Of a stretch of 36,551 nt of DNA, positions 1 through 6,926 are shown in pieces (position 1 is the stretch's first letter; each line of letters begins with the position of its first letter). Origin of the DNA: JBBIGV01 sp037447335 (GTDB lineage Bacteria > Bacteroidota > Ignavibacteria > Ignavibacteriales > Ignavibacteriaceae); the NCBI GenBank assembly GCA_037447335.1, contig JBBIGV010000028.1, forward strand, positions 1 through 36,551, given 5' to 3'. Made by a program: the position numbers and the translations under genes. The notes beneath the pieces are model-generated. The model was not told where the DNA came from. It did not search any database and worked only from the letters and a program-made list of their open reading frames with translations.

Positions 1-258
1 TAAAAAATGTTCTTTAACACCAAATCCCATTTACACAAATTATTTTACAGACTCAAAGTTGCCGGGTTATCCCCACCTTATTTGTTTTCTAATGCATAAT
101 TTGGGTTAATGGTTATTTGTCCCGTCAGTAGGGGCGTTCAATTGAACGCCCCTACTTTACCTAGTGGATCAAATCCCGTTAGGGACGAAATAAGGATGCA
201 TTTTAAACTGCATAAAAATCATCGGAAATTTAAGTGTCTTTCAAATTTAATTGGATAT
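1..258. other. Left-end intergenic stretch
   Basis: I see no convincing gene here on either strand. The nested palindrome at 114-192 is the only structure; the rest is AT-rich. A 90-codon plus-strand reading frame crosses the palindrome and then runs antisense to the truncated AHSA1 gene, so I do not accept it as coding. Confidence 0.5.
114..192. repeat. Nested palindromic intergenic repeat
   Basis: A 30-bp perfect palindrome at 127-156 is centred on TTCAATTGAA with GGGGCG/CGCCCC flanks. It lies inside a second, near-perfect inverted repeat: TATTTGTCCC at 114-123 against GGGACGAAATA at 182-192, one bulged base. The right end also holds a short TCCC/GGGA hairpin at 175-185. The layout is that of a REP-like or MITE-like element. 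The adjacent minus-strand AHSA1 gene loses its C-terminus about 70 bp to the right. No transposase is present. Confidence 0.75.
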
Positions 259-522
259 TTAAAAAATATTTTGGACAGCAGTGTGATAAACAATTACCTC
301 ATCATAATCTGCCTCGAAGACAAATCCGAAGCTGCCGTCTTTTGCTTCCATTCTACTCTTAAGTTTTCCGCCGACTCTTAAATCGTTCTCTGCTTTTGGG
401 CAATGCCAGTCATCGGAAGCATAAGTCCATTTTGTAATGTGTTCCGGTTTTGTATAGTAGTCCCATACTTTTATTACATCTGCAGAAACGATGGCTTCAA
501 CAGTGATATTTGTTCTGTTCAT
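259..522 (-). pseudogene. Truncated AHSA1/SRPBCC-domain protein
   Basis: The 87-codon frame begins MNRTNITVEAI and carries the typical N-terminal half of an SRPBCC (AHSA1-type) hydrophobic-ligand-binding domain: the segment KPEHITKWTYASDDWHCP and then ENDLRVGGK..RMEAKDGSFGF. Family members usually run to about 135-160 residues, with a second half containing a conserved GDGR-type strand and a long C-terminal helix. Here similarity stops after YDEVI and the frame ends about 13 codons later. I chose the start at 522 rather than the longer frame from 606, because the longer version overlaps the NTF2-like gene and adds nothing family-like. The break lies close to the palindrome at 114-192. It is probably non-functional. 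Confidence 0.7.
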
Positions 523-548
523 TATTTTTTCTTTCTGTTTTATTTGCA

Positions 549-911
549 TTAAAATGCGCCGTCTGTATTCGGAAGTTCTTCCGGTATTTCCTGACCAACA
601 TCCCACATTTCTACAATCTTTCCATTTTGGAATCTGAAAAGATGAACAACAGTTATTTGTATTTCTCCCAGTTTAATGTGTGAGTGTGCTGCAACCATAT
701 TGTATTCGGAAACTACGTTTATTATTTCGAGTTCTTTCCCGGGAAACTGTTTATGATTTTCTTTCATTGCTTCTTTCAGAGCAGTGAAGCCGGCAGCGAA
801 AAAGAGATTGTGATGTTTGCCTTTTATATCAACATATTTTTCGTATGCTTCATCAATCATTCCGGCAACAACAAGCTGTAAAAATTTTACTGCGCGATCT
901 TTTATATTCAT
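549..911 (-). CDS. NTF2-like / SnoaL-like protein
   Basis: This 120-residue protein has the length and pattern of the SnoaL-like NTF2 fold: an N-terminal helix (DRAVKFLQLVVAG..DEAYEKYV), a middle helix (ALKEAMKENHKQFP), then beta strands with VAAHSHIKLG and HLFRFQNGKIVEMWDVGQEIP, the last being the family's common 'FR.~.GKI.E.WDV.Q' signature. The fold makes a small conical pocket used by polyketide cyclases, isomerases and many uncharacterised stress proteins; the substrate cannot be told. It is the only intact gene in a run of decayed accessory genes and ends 26 bp before the truncated AHSA1 gene, so the two were probably co-transcribed. Confidence 0.8.
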   Translation of the reverse strand: MNIKDRAVKFLQLVVAGMIDEAYEKYVDIKGKHHNLFFAAGFTALKEAMKENHKQFPGKELEIINVVSEYNMVAAHSHIKLGEIQITVVHLFRFQNGKIVEMWDVGQEIPEELPNTDGAF

Positions 912-914
912 TTT

Positions 915-1037
915 TTATCCTTTGTATGCTTTTTCTAATTCACTGATATTAAATTTCTTCATTGTTTGGGCTATGGAAACAAATCCATTTAGAGTCATCT
1001 GCATTTGAAGTTTTAGTTTTCTCTTTTGTTCACTCAC
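915..1037 (-). pseudogene. Chimeric remnant: DHFR-family start joined to VOC-like tail
   Basis: A 40-codon frame starts at a GTG (1035-1037) and stops at 915-917, three bases before the NTF2-like start. Its first half, RKLKLQMQMTLNGFVS, matches the invariant opening of RibD-C/dihydrofolate-reductase-family proteins (pattern RKL.LQMQ.S.DGFVA). Its second half, QTMKKFNISELEKAYKG, resembles the C-terminal tail of PhnB-like VOC proteins (pattern AM..M.K.DI..LE.AY.G). No known protein joins these parts this way, so an internal deletion probably fused two neighbouring genes. It is too short to fold as either family. Confidence 0.55.
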
Positions 1038-1046
1038 TTTTAAAGT

Positions 1047-1344
1047 TTAACTATTCTGCTGCGGATATGCATAGTTTATCATCCACTTAACCCCGAATTT
1101 ATCTGTAACCATTCCGAAGTAAGCACCCCAGAACTGACCCATCATCGGCATATCTGCACTTCCACCTTCTGAAAGTCCCTTGAAAAGCTTATCCGCTCCT
1201 GCTTTATCTTCAGCATTAATCGATATATAAAAAGTTATTTCCGAATGTAAATTTGAATCCCGTAGACTCGAGAGCATCAGTAGCCATAATCATATTTCCC
1301 CTGCACATAAGTGATTCATTGATAATTATAATGGCATGACCCGA
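1047..1344 (-). pseudogene. PhnB-like VOC protein, N-terminus lost and frameshifted
   Basis: The C-terminal part (FYISINAEDKAGADKLF, then FWGAYFGMVTDKFGVKWMINY) is a clear VOC/glyoxalase-fold protein of the PhnB / 3-demethylubiquinone-methyltransferase-like type. Upstream, a second frame continues the homology (NESLMCRGNMIMATDALES, then FTFGNNF). The frames are joined by a one-base shift in an A5 run at 1229-1233 (T5 on the coding strand); four instead of five restores GNNFYISI. The fragment begins immediately after the UPF0316 stop codon, so about 60 N-terminal residues are missing. The shift itself could be a homopolymer sequencing error, but the missing N-terminus cannot. Confidence 0.75.
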
Positions 1345-1860
1345 TCACTTTCTTGAGCCGTGTATAAAACCCCGATAAGGAAGTGCAGTTTGAACAGTGA
1401 TAAATGCATCTTTATCTATCGTTTCTATCTGTGCTATAACTTTCTTTTGATATTTTCTCGCTGTGACCATAACAATTATCGAAACCCCGCCTGAACCACC
1501 TTCGGCGGGCAGAATAGTTACACCAAATTTTGATTTTCTCAAATAATCGGCAATCTGATCAGTAAAGTGACGTGAGATAATATTCAGTTGAACGTAACCT
1601 AACCCGATCTTTTGTTCGACCCAAATTCCTATTATGTTGCCAAATGCAAAACCGGCTGCATAACCAAAAAGATTATAAATATTGTCAAGATGCTGGAAGA
1701 TATACCTGATAGCAAATACCCATATCAATACCTCAAAAAATCCGGCTATTCCCGCATAATATTTCCGACCCTGCACAACAAGTATAGTTCGTATTGTTCC
1801 GATAGAGACATCACAAATACGCATGAACATTATTAACAGAGCGCCAAATATTGATTCCAC
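1345..1860 (-). CDS. UPF0316 membrane protein (DUF5698/DUF2179)
   Basis: The 171 residues have the standard UPF0316 plan: three N-terminal membrane segments (about 3-30, 35-57 and 64-85) and a soluble C-terminal DUF2179-type domain with the family's repeated hydrophobic strands (YVQLNIISR, GVTILPAEGGSGGVSIIVMVTARK, IDKDAFITVQTALPYRGF). The initial MES...RICDVSIGTIRTIL is typical. The function is unknown; related DUF2179 domains bind small ligands or nucleotides in some proteins. The gene is divergent from pcm, with about 95 bp between. Its TGA stop is directly followed, in frame, by the decayed VOC gene, so a deletion endpoint lies at or near its 3' end. Confidence 0.85.
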   Translation of the reverse strand: MESIFGALLIMFMRICDVSIGTIRTILVVQGRKYYAGIAGFFEVLIWVFAIRYIFQHLDNIYNLFGYAAGFAFGNIIGIWVEQKIGLGYVQLNIISRHFTDQIADYLRKSKFGVTILPAEGGSGGVSIIVMVTARKYQKKVIAQIETIDKDAFITVQTALPYRGFIHGSRK

Positions 1861-1955
1861 GATTCTCCACTATTCATTATTTTGAACATATCAAAATTAA
1901 ATAAATATCAGACATTATAATTATCTTTAACACTTCAATTATCAGATGGCTTGAA

Positions 1956-2594
1956 ATGTATCACACCGAAAGACAGGAACTTGTAAATAAACTGATGCAG
2001 AAAGGCATTACCGACGAAAATGTGCTTAGTGCCTTAAGAACTGTCGAACGGCACAAGTTTGTCCCGCTGGCAATCAGGCATCATTCATATAAAGATATTG
2101 CTCTGCCCATTGGGTACGGACAAACAATTTCGCAGCCATATACGGTTGCCTATATGACACAGGCGCTTCAGCTAAAACCCGGTCAGAAAGTTCTTGAAAT
2201 CGGGACCGGTTCAGGTTACCAGGCGGCAATTTTATATAATATGGGAATAGACGTATTCAGTATCGAAAGACACTTCGAGATTTATAATAACACCAGAAAA
2301 CTTTTCGATAAGCTTGGAATCAGAGTTCACACTAAATACGGGGATGGTACAATAGGCTGGGAGGAATTTTCGCCGTTCGATGGCATTCTGGTAACTGCCG
2401 GTTCTCCATCAATACCTAACTCGCTTAAAAAACAACTTGCTCCTGGCGGACGTATGGTAATTCCTGTTGGTGATAAGAACACGCAAATACTGAAAATAGT
2501 TAAGAAGACAGACGTTGATGAATTTGAGATAATTGATGTGCCTGAATTCAAGTTTGTCCCTTTAATAGGGAGAGAAGGATGGAAGACACAGTAA
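1956..2594 (+). CDS. pcm: Protein-L-isoaspartate O-methyltransferase
   Basis: This enzyme repairs isoaspartyl residues in aged proteins by SAM-dependent methylation. The 212 residues are normal length. The N-terminal helix pair (MLQKGI..VL.A...VERHKFVP) leads to the diagnostic IGYGQTISQPYTVAYMTQAL and then SAM motif I, VLEIGTGSGYQAAIL. The C-terminal part has GGRMVIPVG and a final PLIGREGW, matching the family's FVPL.G..GW ending. The gene overlaps miaA by 16 bp, so the pair is translationally coupled. A TATCTTTA box at 1922-1929 resembles the TAnnTTTG -7 element and could be the promoter. Confidence 0.95.
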   Translation: MYHTERQELVNKLMQKGITDENVLSALRTVERHKFVPLAIRHHSYKDIALPIGYGQTISQPYTVAYMTQALQLKPGQKVLEIGTGSGYQAAILYNMGIDVFSIERHFEIYNNTRKLFDKLGIRVHTKYGDGTIGWEEFSPFDGILVTAGSPSIPNSLKKQLAPGGRMVIPVGDKNTQILKIVKKTDVDEFEIIDVPEFKFVPLIGREGWKTQ

Positions 2595-3523
2595 TTTTTT
2601 TAGTTGGTCCTACCTGCTCAGGCAAAACTTTACTGGGTATTAATCTCGCAAAAAGAATTAATGCTGAAATTATTTCCGCTGACAGCCGGCAGGTTTTTAA
2701 GTATCTGAATATTGGCACCGCCAAACCTTCACCGGAAGAAATGCAAACCGTCAAACATCACCTTATAGATTTTCTTGAACCTGAAGAGAATTATAACGCA
2801 AGCCGGTTTGAAAATGATGCGCTTAATATTGTAAAAAGTTTGTTCGAAGCAGGCAAGCAGCCTTTAGTGGTTGGCGGCTCCGGGCTTTATATAAAAGCTT
2901 TAATTGACGGAATATTCACCTCGGCTGATACTGATGAAGGTTACAGGCTGACATTGAAGGAAATCAGAGAAACTAAAGGCGATCAGTATCTTTATGATCA
3001 ATTAAAAAAGATTGATCCTGACGCAGCGTCGAAAATGCTGCCGCAAAACTGGAAACGCATAATACGGGCTTTAGAGGTTTTTCATCTTACCGGAAATTCA
3101 ATTCTACATCATCAGCAAATCTATAATCGTGCAATTCAATTCTCATCACTCCAGATAGGAATAAATTGGGAAAGGAAAGTTCTCTATAAAAGAATTGAAG
3201 ATCGCGTTGACCAAATGATTTATTCGGGGTTAGTTGAGGAAACAAAGCAATTGCTGGAGAAAGGATATTCAGGCTATCTTAATTCTCTTAATACTGTTGG
3301 CTATAAAGAAATAATATCATACCTGAAAGGTAATATTTCGCTTGAGCAGGCAGTAGATCTTATCAAAAGGAACACCAGAAGATTTGCCAAGCGCCAGTTA
3401 ACATGGTTCAGGAAAGATGAGCGGATAAAGTGGTTTGATCTTGCTGATATCAATGATTTTCGTCAAACAGCAGATAAGATCATCATGCTTATTAATAAAA
3501 CTTTTCGCAAAAATTTTATTTAA
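2579..3523 (+). CDS. miaA: tRNA dimethylallyltransferase
   Basis: MiaA transfers a dimethylallyl group to N6 of A37 in tRNAs reading UNN codons. Residues 10-17 form the P-loop GPTCSGKT. The next signatures are ISADSRQ..K.LNIGTAKP (32-50), containing the catalytic Asp35, the HHLIDFLEPEE..NASRFE segment and GGSGLYIKALIDG. The tail carries QLTWFRKD. At 314 residues it is full length. It starts inside the end of pcm, on an ATG with AGAGAAGG just upstream. The unusual Cys13 replaces the more common Ala in the P-loop but should not disturb phosphate binding. Confidence 0.96.
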   Translation: MEDTVIFLVGPTCSGKTLLGINLAKRINAEIISADSRQVFKYLNIGTAKPSPEEMQTVKHHLIDFLEPEENYNASRFENDALNIVKSLFEAGKQPLVVGGSGLYIKALIDGIFTSADTDEGYRLTLKEIRETKGDQYLYDQLKKIDPDAASKMLPQNWKRIIRALEVFHLTGNSILHHQQIYNRAIQFSSLQIGINWERKVLYKRIEDRVDQMIYSGLVEETKQLLEKGYSGYLNSLNTVGYKEIISYLKGNISLEQAVDLIKRNTRRFAKRQLTWFRKDERIKWFDLADINDFRQTADKIIMLINKTFRKNFI

Positions 3524-3608
3524 TCCGATAATAATTTTCTATATATTAATAGAGACAGTAATCTGTCAAAAAGAACCAGTTATTCAAAAAACTAACAGGG
3601 AGAGAAAA

Positions 3609-4658
3609 ATGGTTGGAATTGTAGGATATGGTTCGTACCTGCCGCGTTACCGCATCAAAATTGAAAGCATTGCCAAAGAGTGGGGCGCTGATCCCGAAAC
3701 TTTGAAAAGAGGTTTACAGTTGTTCGAAAAAACTGTACCCGGCCTTGACGAAGACACAATCACCATTTCTGTAGAAGCAGCAAAAAATGCTCTTAAAAGA
3801 GCCGGAATAAACCCCAAAGAAATTGGTGCAGTTTATATAGGATCAGAATCGCATCCTTATGCGGTTAAACCTTCCGGAACAGTTTTAATTGATGCTCTTG
3901 GTATCGGACCGGACGTTCACGTAGCCAGTTATGAATTTGCGTGCAAAGCAGGCACAGAAGCAATGTATGTTGCTTACAGTCTTGTGAAAGCAGACGAAAT
4001 GAAATACGCACTGGGAATAGGGGCTGATACTTCGCAGGGGGCGCCGGGTGACGCTCTCGAGTATTCAGCTTCTGCCGGCGGCGCTGCTTTTATTATGGGA
4101 AAGGAGAATGTAGTTGCGGAAATTTTATTTACTCATTCTTATACTTCAGATACACCCGATTTCTGGAGAAGAGAACACGAGTTCTATCCAAGGCATGCCG
4201 CAAGATTTACAGGTGAACCCGCTTACTTCAAACACATTGTAAATGCAGGCAAAGCACTTCTCGAAAAATCTAGAATGAAACCTTCTGATTTTAAATATGC
4301 AGTCTTTCATATGCCAAACGGAAAATTTCCTCAGATGGTAGGCAAGCAGCTTGGTTTTACTAAAGAGCAGCTTGAAGCCGGCTGGATCGTTCCATGGATG
4401 GGAAATACTTATTCAGGCTCATCACCTGCAGGACTTGCAGCAATTCTCGATGTTGCTTCTCCCGGAGATCTGATTTTCATGGTTTCATTCGGTTCCGGCG
4501 CAGGAAGTGATGGCTTTATTTATAGGGTTACGGACAGGATTAAAGAAGTTCAGGATAAAGCGCCAAAGCTTCGTGACCAGCTTGATAAAGATAAAATATA
4601 CCTCGATTACGGGCAGTATGCCAAGTATCGCGGTAAAATTATTTTAAATGAAGTATAG
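3609..4658 (+). CDS. Archaeal-type hydroxymethylglutaryl-CoA synthase
   Basis: HMGCS condenses acetyl-CoA with acetoacetyl-CoA to HMG-CoA, reversibly. The 349-residue form starting MVGIVGYGSYLPRYRI has the compact size of archaeal enzymes, shorter than Firmicute MvaS. Visible active-site residues are Glu80 (GSESHPYAVKP), nucleophile Cys112 (SYEFACKAGTEAM) and His234 (FHMPNGKFP), and the oxyanion loop FGSGAGSDG is present near the C-terminus. I chose the ATG at 3609, preceded by AGGGAGAGA, because the longer frame from 3435 overlaps miaA and adds unrelated residues. It is followed by the thiolase and DUF35 genes, the same three components as the archaeal thiolase/HMGCS complex. The direction of the reaction in this bacterium is not known. 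Confidence 0.93.
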   Translation: MVGIVGYGSYLPRYRIKIESIAKEWGADPETLKRGLQLFEKTVPGLDEDTITISVEAAKNALKRAGINPKEIGAVYIGSESHPYAVKPSGTVLIDALGIGPDVHVASYEFACKAGTEAMYVAYSLVKADEMKYALGIGADTSQGAPGDALEYSASAGGAAFIMGKENVVAEILFTHSYTSDTPDFWRREHEFYPRHAARFTGEPAYFKHIVNAGKALLEKSRMKPSDFKYAVFHMPNGKFPQMVGKQLGFTKEQLEAGWIVPWMGNTYSGSSPAGLAAILDVASPGDLIFMVSFGSGAGSDGFIYRVTDRIKEVQDKAPKLRDQLDKDKIYLDYGQYAKYRGKIILNEV

Positions 4659-4835
4659 GGTAATAAAGGTATAGAGGAGTAGAAACATAAGGTATAAAGC
4701 GATGTGTTTATTAAATTCTCCTTGAATGATTGAATGGTTGAATGATTGAATGAAAACTGTAATTAAAACACATTCATCCATTCATCTATTCATTCCTTTT
4801 ATTTAGAAACAGAAATTTGAAGAAAGGAAAACTCT
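4659..4835. repeat. GAATG/CATTC array hairpin (no gene inside)
   Basis: Between HMGCS and thiolase, 4723-4752 holds four tandem TGAATGNN units with an exact 8-bp period. After an 18-bp AT spacer, 4771-4795 holds the inverted form (CATTCATC, CATTCATC, TATTCATT). Paired GAATG/CATTC blocks with 3-nt mismatches between them could form a long bulged hairpin. The same unit occurs at 8607-8712 and 9221-9251 around the four-helix-bundle gene and again at 10732-10794. Confidence 0.8.
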
Positions 4836-5984
4836 ATGAGAGATGCAGCAGTTATCGGAGTAGGGATGACTCAGTTCGGGGAGCTGTGGAGCAAATCAAT
4901 AAAAGATATTTTTGTTGAAGCTGCTTCGGAAGCAATTAAAAACGCAGGAGTTGATCACATAGACTCAATGTATGTTGGCTCCATGAGCAGTGGTTTGTTT
5001 GTCGGACAGGAACATCTCGGTGCAATACTGGCAGATTATCTGGGACAAACACCAATTCCGGCAACAAGAGTTGAATCTGCTTGCGCTTCAGGCGGTGCTG
5101 CTTTCAGAGCCGCTTATTTTGAAGTTGCATCAGGTGCAAGCGATATTGTGCTTGCTGGTGGAGTCGAGAAAATGACCGATGGTGCAGATGTAACAGATGC
5201 ACTTGCAACAGCAGCAGATCAGGAATATGAAGTTTACCAGGGAGTTACTTTCCCGGGTTTGTATGCGATGATTGCAAATGCTCATATGAATCAGTACGGA
5301 ACTACAAGAGAACAGCTTGCAGCAATTGCAGTCAAGAATCATCGTAACGGAGCCAACAACCCGAATGCACAATTCAGATCTCCGGTAACATTAGAACAGG
5401 TGATGAACTCAACACTCGTCGCTGATCCATTAAGATTATTAGATTGCTCTCCAGTGAGTGATGGCGGTGCAGCAGTAATTCTTTGCTCAATGGATGTTGC
5501 CAAGAAACTTTCTAAAAATTATGTGAAGGTTAAAGGAACAGCACAAGCATCGGATACAATTGCACTTCACTCAAGAAAAAGTTTAACAACGTTTAACTCG
5601 GTTGTAACTGCAGCACAGAAAGCTTACAAGATGGCAGGAGTTACTCCTAAAGACATCAACTTTGCAGAGGTGCACGACTGCTTCACAATTGCAGAAGCAG
5701 TTGTTTACGAAGATATCGGATTCTGCGATAAAGGCTGCGGCGGTCCTGCGGCAGAAGAAGGTCGCACTGCAATTGATGGAAAGACTCCTATCAATACAAG
5801 CGGCGGCTTGAAGTCAAAAGGTCATCCTGTTGGTGCAACAGGTATCGCACAAATAATTGAATTATATGAACAGCTAACCGGTCAGGCTGGAAAGAGACAA
5901 ATTAAAAATGCTCATATTGGCTTAGCACAAAATATGGGCGGAACCGGTGCGAGCTGTGTAATAAATATATTGGAGGCAATATGA
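4836..5984 (+). CDS. SCP2-type thiolase (acetoacetyl-CoA thiolase, archaeal type)
   Basis: The enzyme interconverts two acetyl-CoA and acetoacetyl-CoA. The 382 residues carry nucleophile Cys83 in ESACASGGAAFRAA, the VLAGGVEKMTD strand, the HDCF motif (EVHDCFTIAEA), and His330 in KSKGHPVGATG. The last motif is NMGGTGASC rather than the CxG of classical bacterial thiolases, which points to the archaeal/SCP2 thiolase class that partners DUF35 proteins. Its TGA overlaps the ATG of the DUF35 gene by 4 bp. Together with the upstream HMGCS it forms the gene set of the archaeal channelling complex, in which acetoacetyl-CoA is passed directly from thiolase to synthase. Confidence 0.92.
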   Translation: MRDAAVIGVGMTQFGELWSKSIKDIFVEAASEAIKNAGVDHIDSMYVGSMSSGLFVGQEHLGAILADYLGQTPIPATRVESACASGGAAFRAAYFEVASGASDIVLAGGVEKMTDGADVTDALATAADQEYEVYQGVTFPGLYAMIANAHMNQYGTTREQLAAIAVKNHRNGANNPNAQFRSPVTLEQVMNSTLVADPLRLLDCSPVSDGGAAVILCSMDVAKKLSKNYVKVKGTAQASDTIALHSRKSLTTFNSVVTAAQKAYKMAGVTPKDINFAEVHDCFTIAEAVVYEDIGFCDKGCGGPAAEEGRTAIDGKTPINTSGGLKSKGHPVGATGIAQIIELYEQLTGQAGKRQIKNAHIGLAQNMGGTGASCVINILEAI

Positions 5985-6370
5985 TCAGTCCGAGATATCA
6001 TCGCGAAATACCGCAACGTTATCGTTTGGAAGCAGGCAAGTGTAAAAGCTGCGGTAACATCAGCTTTCCACCAAGATTAGTTTGTCCCGAATGCGGTAAG
6101 AACGAGTTTGAAACTATCAGACTAAATGAAGAGGGAAAGCTTTTAACTTATACAATTATCAGAGTTGCATCAGATAAATTTTTCGGAACAACACCATTTG
6201 CAGTTGGCATTGTTGAATTAAATGACGGTTTAAAATTAACCACACAAATTGCAGATGTTAATTTCGACCAACTGAAAATTGGACAAAAAGTAGAACTAGT
6301 TTTCCGTAAGATACAGGATGAAGGAAAATCTGGTTTGCATTGTTATGGGTATAAGGCGGTGTTGTTTTGA
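5981..6370 (+). CDS. DUF35 Zn-ribbon/OB-fold scaffold protein
   Basis: The 129-residue protein has an N-terminal rubredoxin-like zinc ribbon (Cys21, Cys24, Cys35, Cys38) followed by an OB fold beginning at about residue 45 (GKLLTYTIIRVA). DUF35 proteins hold thiolase and HMG-CoA synthase together and share their CoA site in archaea. The ATGA overlap with the thiolase stop supports stoichiometric expression. By its family and neighbours I infer that it is the scaffold of a three-part complex. The HMGCS gene is separated from the other two by the GAATG array, so the array may have inserted within an older operon. Confidence 0.9.
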   Translation: MISPRYHREIPQRYRLEAGKCKSCGNISFPPRLVCPECGKNEFETIRLNEEGKLLTYTIIRVASDKFFGTTPFAVGIVELNDGLKLTTQIADVNFDQLKIGQKVELVFRKIQDEGKSGLHCYGYKAVLF

Positions 6371-6926
6371 ATTAGTCACAATGGAAAGGGGGAGAAAAAA
6401 TTAATTGGGTTTTGAATTCAAACTTCGAATTGAAAAGAACTAAATAGCCCCGTGCTTCGGCACGGGGATTTGGAAAACGAAAAACCATCCCGGGCTTAAG
6501 CTCAACCGATGGTATTCAAACAGAAATCCGAAGCGATAATTAATTCGATATAACATTTACTAAGCGCAATAAAACATTTTTTTGCATTTAGTAAAGCTTT
6601 ACTTGTTTTCCTATTATATCATTTCTTATTAAATTACTTAACAAAAATCAGATCCTGATCTTTTCATTTTATTTCTTTTAGAATCCGATTCTAAAATCAA
6701 AATTTATGAGATGCTGAAACAAGCATGCCTACCAGCAGGTTCAGCATAAAGAAAAGGAATATGAAAGAAAAAATAAAAATTGCATCAGAACTTTTTGCCC
6801 TGAACTTGCCCGCCTTGGCTCGACTGCCAGGTCGAGACAGGTTTCATGGTCTTTAGCGATTTCATTAAACAAATTATATCAAACAATTAATGATGCCGAA
6901 TTGAATTCGGCATTTGTCAGGAAAAT
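6371..6926. repeat. Repeat-rich intergenic region with several palindromes
   Basis: No gene is visible in these 556 bp. From left to right: a perfect 8-bp stem with a TTCG tetraloop at 6448-6467 (CCCCGTGC/GCACGGGG), a good candidate transcript end for the DUF35 operon although no T-run follows; an imperfect palindrome at 6484-6513 bounded by ACCATC/GATGGT and centred on CTTAAG; the perfect 14-bp palindrome AGTAAAGCTTTACT at 6590-6603; an ATGCTGAA/TTCAGCAT stem at 6711-6747; and a CTCGAC/GTCGAG stem at 6819-6836. The density suggests a landing zone for small palindromic repeats. Confidence 0.7.
6448..6467 (+). terminator. Candidate UUCG-hairpin terminator after DUF35
   Basis: CCCCGTGC, TTCG, GCACGGGG form a perfect 8-bp stem capped by the extra-stable UUCG loop, 78 bp after the DUF35 stop. 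The downstream sequence is ATTTGG, without a proper T-run, so it may be a repeat or an mRNA 3'-end stabiliser rather than an intrinsic terminator. Confidence 0.45.

Noticed and set aside
109..381. 90-codon plus-strand ORF at the left end
   Set aside because: It translates the palindromic repeat and then the antisense of the AHSA1 gene; there is no ribosome binding site.
3435..3608. Longer start for the HMG-CoA synthase
   Set aside because: The extension overlaps the miaA 3' end in another frame, has no family similarity, and a good ribosome binding site precedes the ATG at 3609.
4723..4795. CRISPR-like repeat array
   Set aside because: The units are 8 bp with no spacers and the second half is inverted, so this is a tandem/inverted repeat and not a CRISPR array.
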